Numbered from the stretch's first letter, positions 10,901 through 22,611 are shown. The stretch is DNA of 64,000 bases from Liolophura sinensis (GCF_032854445.1 NC_088306.1:13015386-13079385); one strand, 5' to 3'. The notes: generated by a model not told the origin, from the sequence alone. Translations and numbers: made by a program.

Positions 10901-13488
10901 TGTTGCAGGATGAATTTCCACCCCTCTTTTATATAGTACAGCTTCACTGAGACGATTTACCAAAGGCAAGTAAGCATTCCGCCCGAGCCATTATACTGAT
11001 ACGAGTCAACCAGTTGTACTATCCCCTTCATGCTGAACGTCAAGCGAGGAAGTTACAACTTCCTCTTTTAAAGTGTTAGGCGTGACCTGACCCAGGATTG
11101 ACCCCGGATCTACTGCTCCCGAAGTGGACTCGCTACCAACTGTGGCCAGCGTGGAGAAAACTACCTAGCAGTACATGTATCATTGAAAAAATTCTAAAAA
11201 AAAAATTTAATGTCGGTTTAAGATACTCTGAATGGTAGTCTTTCAATGGACATAAACATAAGTCAGATGCTGTCTTTCACTTTAACAAACCACTAGAAAG
11301 TGGGCGTGTGGGTTCTTTATGAGCTTATGAATGGAGGCTTACGTGAAACGTGATGCAATTTGTTCAGGTCTCTCCGAGCTCTCACATTGGAATACCAGTA
11401 AGGCTAAATGTGTACATCCATGTAGCCTAACACTGACTAGTAGGGATAATGCGTACACTTTTCAGTTTTGTAGGTATTTTGATTGGTTAAGAAGACAGAA
11501 TCAGCACCACAATTTTGTACCGACAAATAAACCCACTTACTGCCTATTTTCAGCCACAACATAACACCTATATCCTTATCACTAACTCTCACAATTTAGT
11601 AGTTATCTGATAATTTATGACGTAAAACCAAGAAACACATCGCCATGAAAAGCCTTGAACGGTGAAGTGGTGCTCCAGTCGAGCTCTAGGCGGCTCGACT
11701 TCCGTGTCTGCTCAAGCATTTCCACCCATGACCCGAAACTAGTCCACCAAGTTTATCGTGGAAGCTTTTCGTCATTGCTTATGATGAAACAGAAGTAGTC
11801 GTATGCAGTGACGGTTTACTGCGTTTGTTGATTGTTGTCATTTTTACATCTCACATTCTGATTTACAGCAATTGCCGTCATTAATAAAGAACGACATCAA
11901 CAAGTTGCATATCAGCAATTCTTGCATGACCACAAAATCAACCAATCATAACTCTTGGAAGATAGCTTTAAATGGGATTTCTGTGGTCTGGTGGTGCTAG
12001 TGCAGCACAATAACCCAGCAGCTTCTCACCACTGGATTGCTGTGAGTTCAAGTCCATCTTATGCAGGGTTCTGCTGTGGTTCTACGTGGGAAGATCTGCG
12101 AGCAACCTGTGGATGATCGTAGATCTCCCCTGAGCTCTGCTCGGGTTGCCCCCACCCGGCCTTTGTAAAGTAAAATATTCTTTGTATTATTCTTTACATA
12201 AGTCACCAATCAAATAAATAAAAGTACTTTCCAATCATTATTGGTGAAAGGTATTAGAATGACTCACAAAATGATAGGGTCAATAATCAATGAAATCACC
12301 TGAACACTGTAACTTGATTTCAAAATAGGCCTTATTCTGTACAATGGGAGCATTAGCCAGAGCGGCTCCTGTGCCACAAATGCGCTTTCCACTCTTCACA
12401 ATAACAACATCATGACCTGCATAAATGAAAAACAAAAATGTCAGAGAAATGGCAAAACAGGACATATTTAGTGAATTCAAGAAACTGATGTTTTTATTCC
12501 AAACTCAAGAATCCTTATCATTTCTGTTAAACAACAGTTTCAGGTTAATGCAAATCATGTGTAAAGAACCAGGTATACGAAGTCCAGACCTACACAATTT
12601 GACTCTTTTATCTAGGTTTGACTGGGCAAAGAGTCTACATGGAGAAGAGTTACATGTACAAACAAACAGAACCAAGTATAATATATAACCAAGCTTTGTA
12701 CCTCATCAACTGACACTCCAACATGTCCAAGATTGTTCTGACGTCAGGTTTGGCCAAATTTTGTTGCCAGAAACATCAGAATGCACTTCATTTGAAAACC
12801 TGATTACCTGCCCTTTTCAAATATTTTGAGGCCGGCAGTACAGCAGGTTTCTTTAAATACTACCAAATGAATGTTTGTTGTGCCCACACTGCCTTGGAAA
12901 TAACCAGTTGATGTTGTTACGCGTGACTGCAAAGTTAAGGCCCTTACGACACAGTTGACGTATAATTTTTGCCCCAAACACTGTGAGAAACTGTCACGTC
13001 TATTGAACCAGGTATTTAAATGGAGTGTGCTCTGATCTTAAAGGTAAAGACTTCTGTTAGTCAATGAGCTCCTTCTCAGATGTCAATATTGTCACTGTGC
13101 AAAGCTGTTTCCTCAATGAACTGACGTCACTCTACCATGTGTCAGCGACATCAACTTTAAAATTCAACTAATGAATAATAATGTTCATAAACATATGATT
13201 GCGATGTGTGCAATACAAGCTGGCCAATTTCTCGTCAGGAAAAAGATAAACCTAAAGTGTTGTTGTTGTAGCCCATCCACAACAATCTATCCATGGCATA
13301 TTTTAAACATTAAACAATACAAGTGCGTAGGTTTTCCGATGGAATTCACTCATTATCAGTCATATTACCCACGTACCCATGTGTAAGGTGTCTAACTTTA
13401 CGGCTGGAAGATCTTTCAGTTGAACGTGGCCGGATGAAAATGCCGACCCGTTCCAGCAACATCGTAAGCAACAAAAACATGCCGCCAT
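4888..13488 (-). CDS. SPRYD7: SPRY domain-containing protein 7 (five coding exons)
   Basis: Coding exons in order are 13488-13377, 12416-12300, 10261-10102, 9432-9330 and 4985-4888, all with GT-AG junctions and matching phases (1,1,0,1). The translation follows vertebrate SPRYD7 (CLLD6) from end to end: a Cys-rich N-terminus (CFCCLRCC), DVVIVKSGKRICGTG, YHND, TYDHIEL, YLNG, GIRGTIYPVMY and FYHQPPDGFEEI near the C-terminus. Most of the protein is one SPRY/B30.2 fold, usually a protein-binding module; the molecular role of SPRYD7 itself is poorly known. The N-terminal cysteines might be acylated (inference). Exon lengths sum to 590 nt, one short of a 196-residue frame, and similarity switches frame near 10208 in exon 3. 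This is either an assembly or sequencing error or a real lesion. Intron 4 carries a large exon-derived array. Start codon context is AAGATGG. Confidence 0.92.
5619..5702 (-). repeat. SINE family A, diverged 3' fragment
   Basis: Within SPRYD7 intron 4. It shows TTTACGCCATACTCAAGA and ATTATGGTGGGAGGAA, the family A 3' domain, without the tRNA head. Confidence 0.65.
7057..7300. repeat. minisatellite, 28-bp unit, about 9 copies
   Basis: Head-to-tail copies of a 28-bp unit (TACTGATAGAAATGTTACTA is its core) in SPRYD7 intron 4, about 140 bp from the exon-derived array. Copies differ at single positions, for example GACAG/GATAG and TTAC/TAAC. There are no spacers. Confidence 0.9.
7312..7435 (+). 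repeat. dispersed repeat, copy 1
   Basis: This roughly 120-bp segment is alignable to 30588-30722 (shared ATTTACATGAACAGTTA / ATTTACGTGAACAGTTA, AATAAAACC, TGTGACC and GTCGTCGCT / GTTGTCGCT). The family is unrecognised. It directly precedes the exon-derived array. Confidence 0.65.
7441..9329 (-). repeat. exon-derived 88-bp tandem array in SPRYD7 intron 4
   Basis: About 21 units of 87-88 bp run without gaps to the true exon 4 donor. Their splice-donor cores (ACTCAC on the plus strand) lie at 7477, 7564, 7652, 7739, 7827 and so on, up to 9234, with the real one at 9324. On the gene strand each unit is a 33-nt copy of the exon 4 end (GIWGTIFAVVY against the true GIRGTIYPVMY), then GTGAGT, then about 50 nt of the adjoining intron. 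Copies are nearly identical to each other, but the common unit differs from the parent exon at about 6 of 33 positions, which suggests homogenisation after separation. Confidence 0.95.
9330..9432 (-). CDS. SPRYD7: SPRYD7 exon 4 (parent of the intron 4 array)
   Basis: Acceptor with an eight-T tract plus CAG at 9433. It encodes GMTYDHIELTIYLNG through GIRGTIYPVMY plus one base, matching human GITYDHVELNVYLNG and GIRGTVYPVVY. The donor is G/GTGAGT at 9329. Its last 33 bases were duplicated many times downstream in the intron. Confidence 0.93.
9667..9800 (-). repeat. SINE family A, head and body without the 3' tail
   Basis: In SPRYD7 intron 3. It matches the family A body (GCAGGTTGCTGGCAGA, CGGCTCCTGAGTCA) through the tRNA-like head (GCTAGCACACTAA). 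The AAATAA-type tail region is missing. Confidence 0.7.
10102..10261 (-). CDS. SPRYD7: SPRYD7 exon 3, with an apparent one-base frameshift
   Basis: Acceptor CTTTTAG at 10262; donor ATT/GTAAGT at 10101. The first part reads GTWGVGVATRKCDLNSVP (human GIWGIGVATQKVNLNQIP). The homology then continues only in the next frame as LGNTTESWVLRQDGKLYHND. One T is missing from the CCTTAGG at 10205-10211; CCTTTAGG would keep one frame. An alternative 3' splice site at that TTCCTTAG is unlikely, because the sequence upstream of it is clearly coding. Confidence 0.88.
10808..11155 (-). repeat. SINE family B, near full length
   Basis: Its reverse complement runs from a tRNA-like head (TGGCCACAGTTGGTAGCGA resembles an A box, GGGTCAATCC a B box) through a body with AGAGGAAGTTGTAACTTCCT to a tail ending in repeated ACTC. 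A second copy lies at 43795-44150 in the opposite orientation. It is inside SPRYD7 intron 2. Confidence 0.75.
11982..12223 (+). repeat. SINE family A, near full length
   Basis: A tRNA-related head (CTTCTCACC...GTGAGTTCAAGTCC, B-box like), a body with GTGGGAAGATCTGC and AGCAACCTGTGGATG, and a 3' end CACCAATCAAATAAATAAA. It lies in SPRYD7 intron 2, about 75 bp from exon 2. Confidence 0.8.
12300..12416 (-). CDS. SPRYD7: SPRYD7 exon 2
   Basis: Acceptor TTTATGCAG at 12417. It encodes HDVVIVKSGKRICGTG through NKAYFEIKLQ, the start of the SPRY fold, close to human TDVVIVKNGRRICGTG and NKSYFEFKIQ. The donor G/GTGATT is weak at the +4 to +5 positions. Confidence 0.93.
13377..13488 (-). CDS. SPRYD7: SPRYD7 exon 1 (start codon)
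   Basis: ATG at 13488-13486. It encodes MAACFCCLRCC, then a linker ending LDTLHM plus the first base of Gly38; the human protein has CCLRCC and LDTQHMG in the same places. The donor is G/GTACGT. A TGACGTG motif lies about 45 bp upstream of the ATG. Confidence 0.9.
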
Positions 13489-13560
13489 CTTGTTACTCCC
13501 AGAGGGTTTACCTGTAAGAACACGTCACAGGCTATTTTTAGCGCAGACGGGAATCCCAAC
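13489..13560 (-). promoter_or_regulatory. probable SPRYD7 5' UTR and proximal promoter
   Basis: The sequence just upstream of the start codon on the minus strand has a TGACGTG half-CRE-like motif and several CpGs. The transcription start cannot be fixed from sequence alone, and no TATA box is clear. Confidence 0.3.
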
Positions 13561-13585
13561 TATGATTGGTTAAGAGTTACATTAT

Positions 13586-13710
13586 TCATTTACTTGATTG
13601 GTGTTTTACGCCGTAGTCAAGAATATTTCATTTATACGACGGCGGCCAGCATTATGGTAGGAGGAAACTGGACACAGCCTTGGGGAAACCCAATGGCACG
13701 ATCATCCGCA
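13586..13710 (-). repeat. SINE family A, 3' part
   Basis: TTGATTGGTGTTTTACGCC, ACGACGGCGGCCAGCATTAT and a GGGGAAACCC region ending CATCCGCA. It is truncated before the tRNA head. Confidence 0.85.
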
Positions 13711-14246
13711 TTGTATGTTATGCGAAAATCTTTTTTTACATTCATGTTCAAATAAAAACTTTTTGACAATGTAGTTGGACATCCCAAAATAACTTAGAAC
13801 ACAGTCTGTTCAATACTCTGTGATGGAACATTCTAATTTATAGCATTCGTGCTGTATAAAATTCCATCAACATTTCCATAGAACATATAGGCCTACATAT
13901 ATACGCTCTGTTTACCGAAAATAATGACAATCCCGTCCCTTGTAAACGTTTAATTCTTTTAACCTAGACGTACAATTAGAACAATACTGGAAGAAAACAT
14001 AAAAATACATCTAAGTAAAGCGAACTGTATCCAAATGAATGTAATAAGTCATTTCAAACAAACAATACGTGTAATTGTGAATTGGTTGAAGATTATTGAT
14101 ATTGTCATGTCTGTTAATTTTATCACATCCCACACAAATAGCCTATAGCACCTAAATATACATGAAACAACCTCTGCCGCCATGATCATGCAATGTTGTA
14201 ATTTGTTCTAAATGAACTACCAAACAGGTTACATAACGTAACAACC

Positions 14247-14364
14247 ATTTATTTATTTATTTATTTTACTGATGTTTTACGCCTCACCCAAGAACATTTC
14301 ACTTATACAACGTCGGCCAGCATTATGGCCGGGCAGAGCACGGGATAAACCCATGACCATTTGT
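14247..14364 (-). repeat. SINE family A, 3' part with (ATTT)n tail
   Basis: An ATTT tail repeated about six times, then GATGTTTTACGCC and GTCGGCCAGCATTATGG. The body is internally shorter than in other copies. Confidence 0.8.
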
Positions 14365-15600
14365 AAGTTCATGTGAAGTGGACTATAGATATACGCAGGC
14401 ATACGCAGACCTGTGTGCATGTATATATATATTAATACATGGCGTACAATAAATTTCAAAACTACCAGAGGTATGTGGAAGGGACCCCCATGCGTCTCAC
14501 CAGGCTATGCAAGTATAGTTTGTCGCGAAGTTTGATTTCAGAACAGAAAGCTTAAATCAAGGGAAACAACTCTATAAATAAAATCAAGATGCAATTTATA
14601 TTCATATGGTTTGCACCCTCGTTCTTAACATGCAGTATTTGCCAATTTGAAATAGTAAAACGCGGGATCAAATCTTGGGTGCAGCTTGGGCAGGAAATTA
14701 GCAAATCCTGCTGCTCTCTCTGTCACAATAAGCAACCAATCACATTTGTAAGGGCGTTACAACGCATCAAATATCTGCGGGCCTACGCGTGGGAATTAAT
14801 CTTCGTCCAGCAAGATTCCAAATGTAGGTGGTTACCCAGGCAACGAAATACATGAATAAAAAAATAAGTGAAATATTCTTGAATAGGGTGTTTTAAACAT
14901 CAATACAATTTATTAAAAATAGAAAAAAAAGGTCGGGTTATTGGTTGGATTCATCAGTGATATCAGTGTTACCAATAATAAGTGTGGGGAGACTGGGTAA
15001 CCATAACTACCTCATCATTATAACTGGGCAGTAATTGCTGCATAAGGCTAAATTGCCTAACCACCCTCCATTAGGTAACTAGGGCTAGGGGTAAATGCTC
15101 GTTACACGACCGCCCGTGAGGGAAAATGCCCTATATTCAACATATACACATGGGTTGCTTCTTTCCTAGTGCTAGCGCTGAAGTAAATATGTTGGTCTGT
15201 ATTCCGATAGGTATCTCTGTTATAAATATGACTACTTTTACACAAGTGACCGACTGACTGTATAACTATAATCTTCAAAGAAACATGCTTGTTACCATGC
15301 AGTTTTTCCTGTCTGATGATAGAAATTATTGCACTTAAACTTAAATCTGATATGTCGCTTCCCCGCGGATGACCTCTGACCGTCACTCCGACATTATCAC
15401 ACAGTCATGTATCACAGGCCACGAACATTGACACCAGGGCACCGTCCAGACTTGTTTTCACTGCTTTTGTTCGTTTTATTTGATTAGTTCTGTACACCAT
15501 ACTCAAGAATTCCAAAGTACGAGAGGGCCCTACCATCTACGATCAGCATAATCATTGCACTTCAATCGACACTTAGGCTATGTACCGTATACCGGTATGG

Positions 15601-15925
15601 GTGTGTGGTGGGTTGTGTGGCTGATTGGCAGTGTGACCGTGTGAAATACCGGATAGTTGATTGTGTGAATTGGCTGACTGACTGTGAATTAGCTGATTGT
15701 GTGAATTGGCTGGTTGAGTGTGTGAATTACCGAATAGTTGATTGCGTGAATTGGCTGATTGACTGTGTGAATTAACTGATTGTGTGAACTGGCTGTTTGA
15801 CTATGAAAATTAGTTAGTTGTGTGAATTGGCTGGTTGACTGTGCGAATAAGTTAATTGTGTGAATTGGCTGGCTGGTTGTGAGAATTAGTTGATTGTGTG
15901 AATTGGCTAATTGACTGTGTCAGTT
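15601..15925. repeat. degenerate minisatellite based on TGTGTGAATTGGCTG
   Basis: A short unit (TGATTGTGTGAATTGGCTG, alternating with GACTGTGTGAATTAG-type units) repeats with many substitutions and length changes. Confidence 0.8.
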
Positions 15926-17185
15926 GCTTTTGATGCCGTGCAATGATTCAGAGCTGGCTCATGCTTATTTGGATATCCTCATTTGCATGCGGAAAATCAT
16001 GTTTTAATTAAGACATCACAATAAGATTTTAAATAACAGACGTGCAGTAGTAGCACAGTGTTGTGCTCAGGAATTCTGTGGACTCACTGTTTTCTATGTT
16101 AAGGTCACATGTATAAGCGTATAAGAAATACAAACACTCCACAGTCAATGGCTATTCTACAATTACCATGTACTTCAACTGTGTTTACACGGACTTACTT
16201 GTATAGTTCTATTTGTCATGTACCCTGTGGCAACTGTCAATCAGTTCGACTAAAACCCTCAGAGTCTGGCACTTGTACACTGGTGAAATACACATATGTG
16301 CACTCTCTAGAATCAGACCCTGTAGGAAGACATTAGGATCTTAGATCGAACTACAGGGAGTTCTTCCTAAAGAAGACAATAACCTCTGTCTCGAATGCCA
16401 GGGTTCGCGGTTCAGTAGGCCTAGAGTAGATAAACACTGGCATCTTATCTGTGTAATACGCTCAGCCCGGTATGTTTGCTACCACGCGTTAAGCTTGGAC
16501 CTGTAATCTGTCATCACACATGCCACCCCGGGCACAGTAAACGTAAGCCATAGGAATGATAAAAATGTCCAAACGGCTCTGTGATTTGTAGCCACTAAGG
16601 ATTAACGACCAACGAGAAATTTGATCGTCAGACCATTTTAAGACACCAGTGATTTCCAAAGTATACACACTGTGGGTTCCTCGAAACCCTTGATCTCAGC
16701 ACCTTAAGACTATGACTAAGAATGGTTGTGTGGGTTTCTCGACACCCCTTACAAAATGTATTATTTAAGCCATACAGGTTATCAAACTCTGCTAAATAAT
16801 TTTCAAAGGAATTATGTGACCTAACGAAATAAATTTTGAACGACAATGATTTAATATTTGGAATACAAAACGATTAAAATAAGTTTGAACGCTGTGCATA
16901 CGGAAACTTTCATGTCACGCACTATTACATGCCCAAATTTTGTCAGGCAACTCACAACAACCTGGTCCCTTTACAACAACAACAACAACAAAAATCAGTG
17001 TCAGTATACCCTGACAATGTCTCAGGACTGATCCCTCCAGTGCCTGCCCTAAACACAATTTTGTGGCCGAACAATGACTGGTAGAAAAGGGGTGAAACCT
17101 AGTTACAGCATAATGGATACAGCGGCATGATGACCTTCATCATCGTCAAAAGTGGCAATATGGCGTCCCCAGATACAAGCCTTCC

Positions 17186-17942
17186 CACATGCATAAGCAG
17201 CAGGGGAGGCGATGCACCAGCTAGACCGAACTGAGGCGGATCCACGGCATTCCCAATCCCCGTTCAGTGGCGTAAGGGTATATAAGGCCCTTCATGTACA
17301 TAGCTAATCCGCCTCTAGAGTCCGCCTCTAGAGAGCCCCAGGGACGGCCCACAACCCTCGCCGGCCCGGCTCTCACGACACCCCGCAGAGAGCGGTCGAT
17401 CCCAGCCCCTGACAAACCTTGCAAGTAGAACTCCCATTTAGAGGTTGCAGTAGATATACCAAGAGCACCATGAAGAGACATAATCACTGCGCCTGGATCA
17501 AGTTGGTGAAGCTAAGATCTGTGCAAAGAGCTGCCTCAAAACTTACTTTGACAGAGGTTTATGGCTAAAGAGAAACGGGCGAAGCAGCAGTACTCACTAG
17601 TCTTCTAGTGCTTCTTGCAAGTCAAACTCCCATTTAGACAGAGCTTGAAATAGATATACCAAAAGCACCATGACACATCGGCAAAGAGCACACGCATTAC
17701 GGGAAGAGTTTGAGGCGGTCACAGGTGTGCGACCCAGATACCCCAGATTTCACAGGGGGTTCACGACAGGTATAAAACACCCAAGGCCCGGAATGGCAAG
17801 GTGGAATCTAGAGGCGGATTCGGTATGTACATGAAGGGCATTATATACCCTTCCGCCACTGAACAAGGATTGAGACTGCCGTGGGAGCCGCCCCGACCCG
17901 ATCTAGCTGTTGCATTCGCCCTCCCTGCTGCTGTATGTCCTA
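17186..17942. repeat. inverted-repeat element with about 138-bp arms
   Basis: The left arm (17186-17320) and right arm (17805-17942) are inverted copies sharing AGCAGCAGGG, a TATATAA box, CCCTTCATGTACAT and ATCCGCCTCTAGA. Between them are two direct copies of a roughly 60-bp segment (17415-17475 and 17605-17670; shared AACTCCCATTTAGA, TAGATATACCAA and AGCACCATGA). The right arm ends one base before the LTR element. The family is not recognised; it could be a foldback or non-autonomous DNA element. Confidence 0.7.
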
Positions 17943-17943
17943 T

Positions 17944-18142
17944 TGTTGTGAAGTAAATAGCCATTGGGAGTATCTGAAGAAGGTAGACTGGCCTAGATTC
18001 TTGTATAATACGTGCTCTTGTGTATACACATTGTTACAACAATCACTTTTGTGAGCTGTACTGTGCTCGGCTGGTTCCAGCGCACGCATTCGTTCTGGAT
18101 TTTTGGAATAAAGATTGAAATTTTGATTGAGTGTGTTTGTCA
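17944..18142 (+). repeat. 5' LTR of the Gypsy fossil
   Basis: Begins TGTTGTGAAG and ends TTTGTCA (TG...CA ends). It matches the 3' LTR over CTTGTATAATACGTGCTCT, GGCTGGTTCC and GGAATAAAGATTGAAA, and is shorter than that copy. Confidence 0.85.
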
Positions 18143-19029
18143 GTCTGAACAGAGCTGCACACCTTTCCTGGACGGCAGTGGCGTGGAAATAGCCGCCATG
18201 GGAGTAATTTTGACAAAATCTATCGTGAGAGGTCACCTCAGATGACTCGCGGTGACAAGGCTGTTCTGGAAGAAAGGCTTGACAAGGAGCGGTCAGATTG
18301 CGAGGTCGATTCACCAAGTGTTTCGGCCATTAGACCTGTGGGGCAGCCGCCACCTTTTGACGGACCACCTTGGATGGACTATGTGTAAGTAAGTCGGCGT
18401 GGGACTGCTCAAGAGGTGCTGCCAAGTGTGAAGAGTAAAGCGACAGTTGATTACGTGTTGCTGAAAGATGCTTTACAGCAAAAGTTTGCACCGCCTGATA
18501 TGGAGGAATTATATAAAGTTTAACTCCAGGTCAGATAACGTCATATCCAAATGCTTCATTGGATATGCTTGATACTTTGACAATGGATCAGTTCATGCGT
18601 TTCCGCATACAAAGAGGTGCGCTTTCGCATACAAAGGACACGTCCGAGAAAATTTGAGAAGCTTTGCAGTTTGCAGTAGAGCTTGATGCCTGTCAGAGAG
18701 CTGAGGAGAGTTGAGCTAATGGAAGGCCAAAAGTAACATGATTAATGACTTAACTGGTGTCGAAACTGAGGACCGGTCACAAGCCGAAACTCTTGACCTT
18801 TTGCGGACAATTCTTGCACAAGGGAAACACCTTCTAACGGTTCACAGCAGTGTGCTGCAAATGTGTGGGGAGAGGGCACTATAGAGGAGACTATCCGAAG
18901 AGGGGAACAGGCAAAGAATCCAAGCAGCAGAACAATGGTAACTCACTGACGAGTCTTAAAGGCGTTAAGATGATAAGAGGCATATTTGGTCCATCCTACT
19001 AGGGACTGTGTCTTCCTGCTTCCGTGAAT

Positions 19030-19090
19030 GTCCTACAGGCGGATCTGTTGTTGATACTGGGGCGTGCGTTATATTCATTGCCTGCCCGGC
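19030..19090 (+). mobile_element. protease-like segment of the Gypsy fossil
   Basis: A VDTGA-type aspartic protease motif is readable here, in the expected position between the gag-like region and the integrase. Nothing more of the domain is clear. Confidence 0.45.
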
Positions 19091-20035
19091 ATCATTGAAA
19101 ACAGATGACCGCTTCTCTCTTGTGTTTTACCGGCTTTATTTCTTATTTGTATAATTTCTTACATACCTTTGTCTTTGGGAGTTAGTGTTAAACGTTGTTT
19201 TGGAAATGGATCTTGCGATTATCGACTTGGAACGCCTTTTACGGACTACGAATGGTATGTGAATGTCGGACCTGACGCTTACAAATAGACCGACGATAGC
19301 TGCGGATGACCTCTGGCCAACAGTGGTTACGGCAATGTTGAGTTCACCTTCGGTGAAAGAATCATAAGCATGAAGCACTTGTTGCTGTTATAGATGGACC
19401 AGGCATTCTTGGACCATACTTTCTGCAAGAATATTGGTTTGTACTGGACTTAACCAAGAACTGCTTACAGATTGATGCCGGGTGGCATGACATAAAAGAA
19501 GAATCTTTTTCTAGCTGATTAGCTTTAATGGAAGACGTAATGATGCCACCCACACACGAAGTGTTGTTGCCGGGGGGAGGTGCAGTCTTGGGAAAACGTT
19601 ATTTTTTTTATCGGCCTTATCGGGACGGCCAACACTTTGTTCTTCGAACAAGTCACAGTGCATTGAAGTGGCCAATGCAATTTAAGGAGCCGGAGGGTCA
19701 GTTGGCTCGATGACTAGATGTTCACCTATAATTTTGAGGTTTGTCACCGGCCTGGAAAGGCTCACGGAAATGCCAATGCCTGATGCCGTTCCCAAGACAG
19801 GCATGGTGACAGCTCATGCCAAGATAGAACAATGGTTGGAGTAATTAATCTGTCCGCTCCTATCCAGAACATTGTGGGGGCGCGGGACGCAGATTCTTGT
19901 TTAAAGGTCGTAAAAGACCTGCATGGGACGAAGTTTCTTTATTGATCTCCGAGCAAAAATCTTACTGGGATCAGTCGAATCTACTGCACATCGATGCTTG
20001 GGTGACTTTGCCGAAAATGGTTGGATGATCACGGT

Positions 20036-20560
20036 TTTCATGTGAAGAACCTGATTATAGTTCCACAATCAATGAGACATGACGTTCCTAGGCACTGTCA
20101 TGATTTACCAGCCGGGGGACATCTGGGCATCAGTAAAACCTTAACGAAGGCACGGCAGCGATTTTACTGGTTTAGACTACAGGGAGACTTCCGTCGCTCG
20201 TACAGAAGTTGTGAGCGGTGCGCTTAGCGGAAGTGCTATGGGAAGTGCAGAGGGGTACCATTGCTACTGACCGGTGCACAAGGCAACACATACATTCTGG
20301 TGATCCAGGATTATTTTACTAAGTGGCTGGAAGCCTTTGCGCTTCCTGGAGGCGGAGACAGTAGCAAGAAACCAAACACGCTCCGTATCAGCTGATGCTG
20401 GGACGTGAAGCAACAATGCCAGTGGAGCTCTTAGCCAGCTTATCTCCAGGGCATAAGCTAAGTGATCCCAAGGCGTACGCTGAAGAACTGAAAGACCATA
20501 CTGACATTGTGCATCATATTGCCCGCACACATACGCATGGCAGTCTCCGAGGACAGAAAC
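20036..20560 (+). mobile_element. integrase segment of the Gypsy fossil
   Basis: The N-terminal H2C2 zinc-binding region is readable (GGHLGISKTL, RFYWF, then CERC), followed by a C-terminal integrase-like stretch (LGREATMPVEL). This order is typical of Ty3/Gypsy pol. It is a fossil and not a working gene. Confidence 0.75.
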
Positions 20561-21890
20561 GTCATTGTGGTACGAACTTAAACTGGCTCCAGTTTAGGGA
20601 AGGTAAGTTTGGCTTTTTACGCCAAGGTGTCGAAAAGGGTTATCAGCGAAGCTTGGGCAATCCTGGAGTGGCCCATTTGTCGTTTTGGATCGCTTTACTG
20701 TTATAACGTATATAATAGATACAGGAAAGAGAGTTAAATTCGTATACATCGATCGTCTGAAGCTTGTCATAGAAGAAAGCGAGCCAAGTCTTGTCAGCAA
20801 GTCACCCGTCCTCCTAAACCAACTAAGGATAATAATTAATGCTTATAACAGCCAGCTGAACGCATGCCAGGGCATAGATATTCCTCTGGCGCGAGGCCAT
20901 CAGCCGGGACGCATATCACGTAAAGCCTCGCGGTATTTCCACGACTATCATGTGTATGATGTTGCAGTATTGGACCGATCCCAAGCGATTTCACACAGAC
21001 GACAGTAATATAATAAGGGTAAAATCTGCGGTATGTAGACCGAAAGGCATGCCAAAGGGTTCAATGTGCCCTCGATCTTTGTTGCTGCGAAGCAGGTAAT
21101 TGAGCATGACAGGGTGACTCATACTCCCAAGAAGCACAAATGTAGTGTTTGTGACTACTAGTCCGAGAGAATCCCAGGCATTCGAAGGCATGAGCGACGT
21201 CGTCATTCTGGCACGAACCGGCGGACGCCCACTCCAACAAGATTCGACCGCAGAACAGGGACACCGACGTCAGCCGATTTCTGTCCGGTTCGCAGAACGA
21301 CCCGACCAGGGCTTGTTCCAAAGCCGTCCAGATCCACTTACCACAGAGAAGAGCCAATCTCTGACAGAGACGTTCCTGACATTCTGTGTGATGAGGGGTC
21401 TCCTATTCGAGACAAAGCAGCCGTCCCGGTGCGTATCATTAGCGGGTCCAACAGGGAAAACCCCACTAGTTCTCCACGAGCTACAGTCCAGGATATTGGA
21501 ATCTCTGATGTTGTCGAGATGGTTGATGTCGGTGTAGAGACGGAGGGTGTCGTGTGTGGTGCTGTCGAAGCGGCCTTCCAGTGCGACTGAATTGTTCGAC
21601 GTCACCACATTGTTACCACACAAGAATGGTAAGAGTATTTGTGACCAATTAAATGGTCCACTAACTGTGTATATTTATTTCTGAACCAAATGTCCACTTA
21701 CACTAGTTTATAGTAAATAGGTTGTTCTAACTGATATCGTTAATATTTCAACTGTATTTTGAATTGTAAAAGAGCATTTCGCCATATGTGTCTTGCATAT
21801 TTTATATTTTTTATATCCTGCCATTGTTTGTACAAGTACAAGTTCTGTATACATGTACTTGAGGACGAGTAACCACGGAGATGTGGGTAA

Positions 21891-22253
21891 TGTTGTGAAG
21901 TAAATTAGGCACGTCACTTCCGGTAACGAAATCCCACTAGGCGGCGTTGCAGTAGCTAACATGTCACGTGATTTAAATTGGGGGAAATCCCATTCTCGGT
22001 GAGTTGAGCTGTATAAGCTTGTAGATTCCATACCTGCAATCGTCCTTGAGTTAAAGGCTGGTATCTAAGACCATTGGGGGTATCTGAAGAAGGTAGAGTG
22101 GCCAAGCTTCTTGTATAATACGTGCTCTACTGTGTACACGTTGTTACAAACAATTACTTGTCTGAGCTGTACTGTGCGCGGCTGGTTCCGGCGCACGCAT
22201 TCGTTCTGGACTTTTGGAATAAAGATTGAAACTTTGATTTAGTGTGTTTGTCA
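21891..22253 (+). repeat. 3' LTR of the Gypsy fossil
   Basis: TGTTGTGAAG...TTTGTCA. It contains the AATAAA signal (GGAATAAAGATTG) near its 3' part. It is about 363 bp, against about 199 bp for the 5' copy. Confidence 0.85.
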
Positions 22254-22611
22254 GTTCTTTAATGCAATAATAGTAGCTTGTTAATGCGTACGTAACACTA
22301 TATTATGATATTATATGTCACATCACCATCCTTTTTTATCACACTGCAGTATTACCAATCCCCATGATATAACTGCAAGATGTGTATATCCAGTCTCCTA
22401 TACCACAAGCTCCTATATCAGCAACTCCTATAGGCCTATCACCAGCCTCTGTGTCACCAACTCCTATATCACTAGCTCCTATGTCACCAACTCCTATATC
22501 ACCAGCTCCTGTGTCACCAGATCTCATATTATTATCAGCTCCTATGTCACCAGCTCCTAAATTATCGCCATCTCGTACATCACCAGCTGAGATATCAGAT
22601 CCTGTATAAAT

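Larger units (their letters stand above)
13711..17185. other. gene-free stretch
   Basis: I see no exon with recognisable protein similarity. The stretch holds a SINE (14247-14364), a degraded SINE tail at about 15478-15515 and the minisatellite at 15601-15925. Open frames at 14589-14855 and 15102-15386 lack recognisable motifs and splice context. Confidence 0.5.
17944..22253 (+). mobile_element. Ty3/Gypsy LTR retrotransposon fossil
   Basis: Two direct LTRs (listed separately) flank an internal region with a protease-like aspartate motif (VDTG at about 19050) and an integrase segment in the Ty3/Gypsy order. No reverse transcriptase or RNase H domain is recognisable, and the interior of about 3.75 kb is shorter than usual for the family. 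The element is clearly broken, with many breaks. By eye the shared LTR parts agree at about nine bases in ten, so it is not recent. No clear target-site duplication is seen. Confidence 0.8.
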
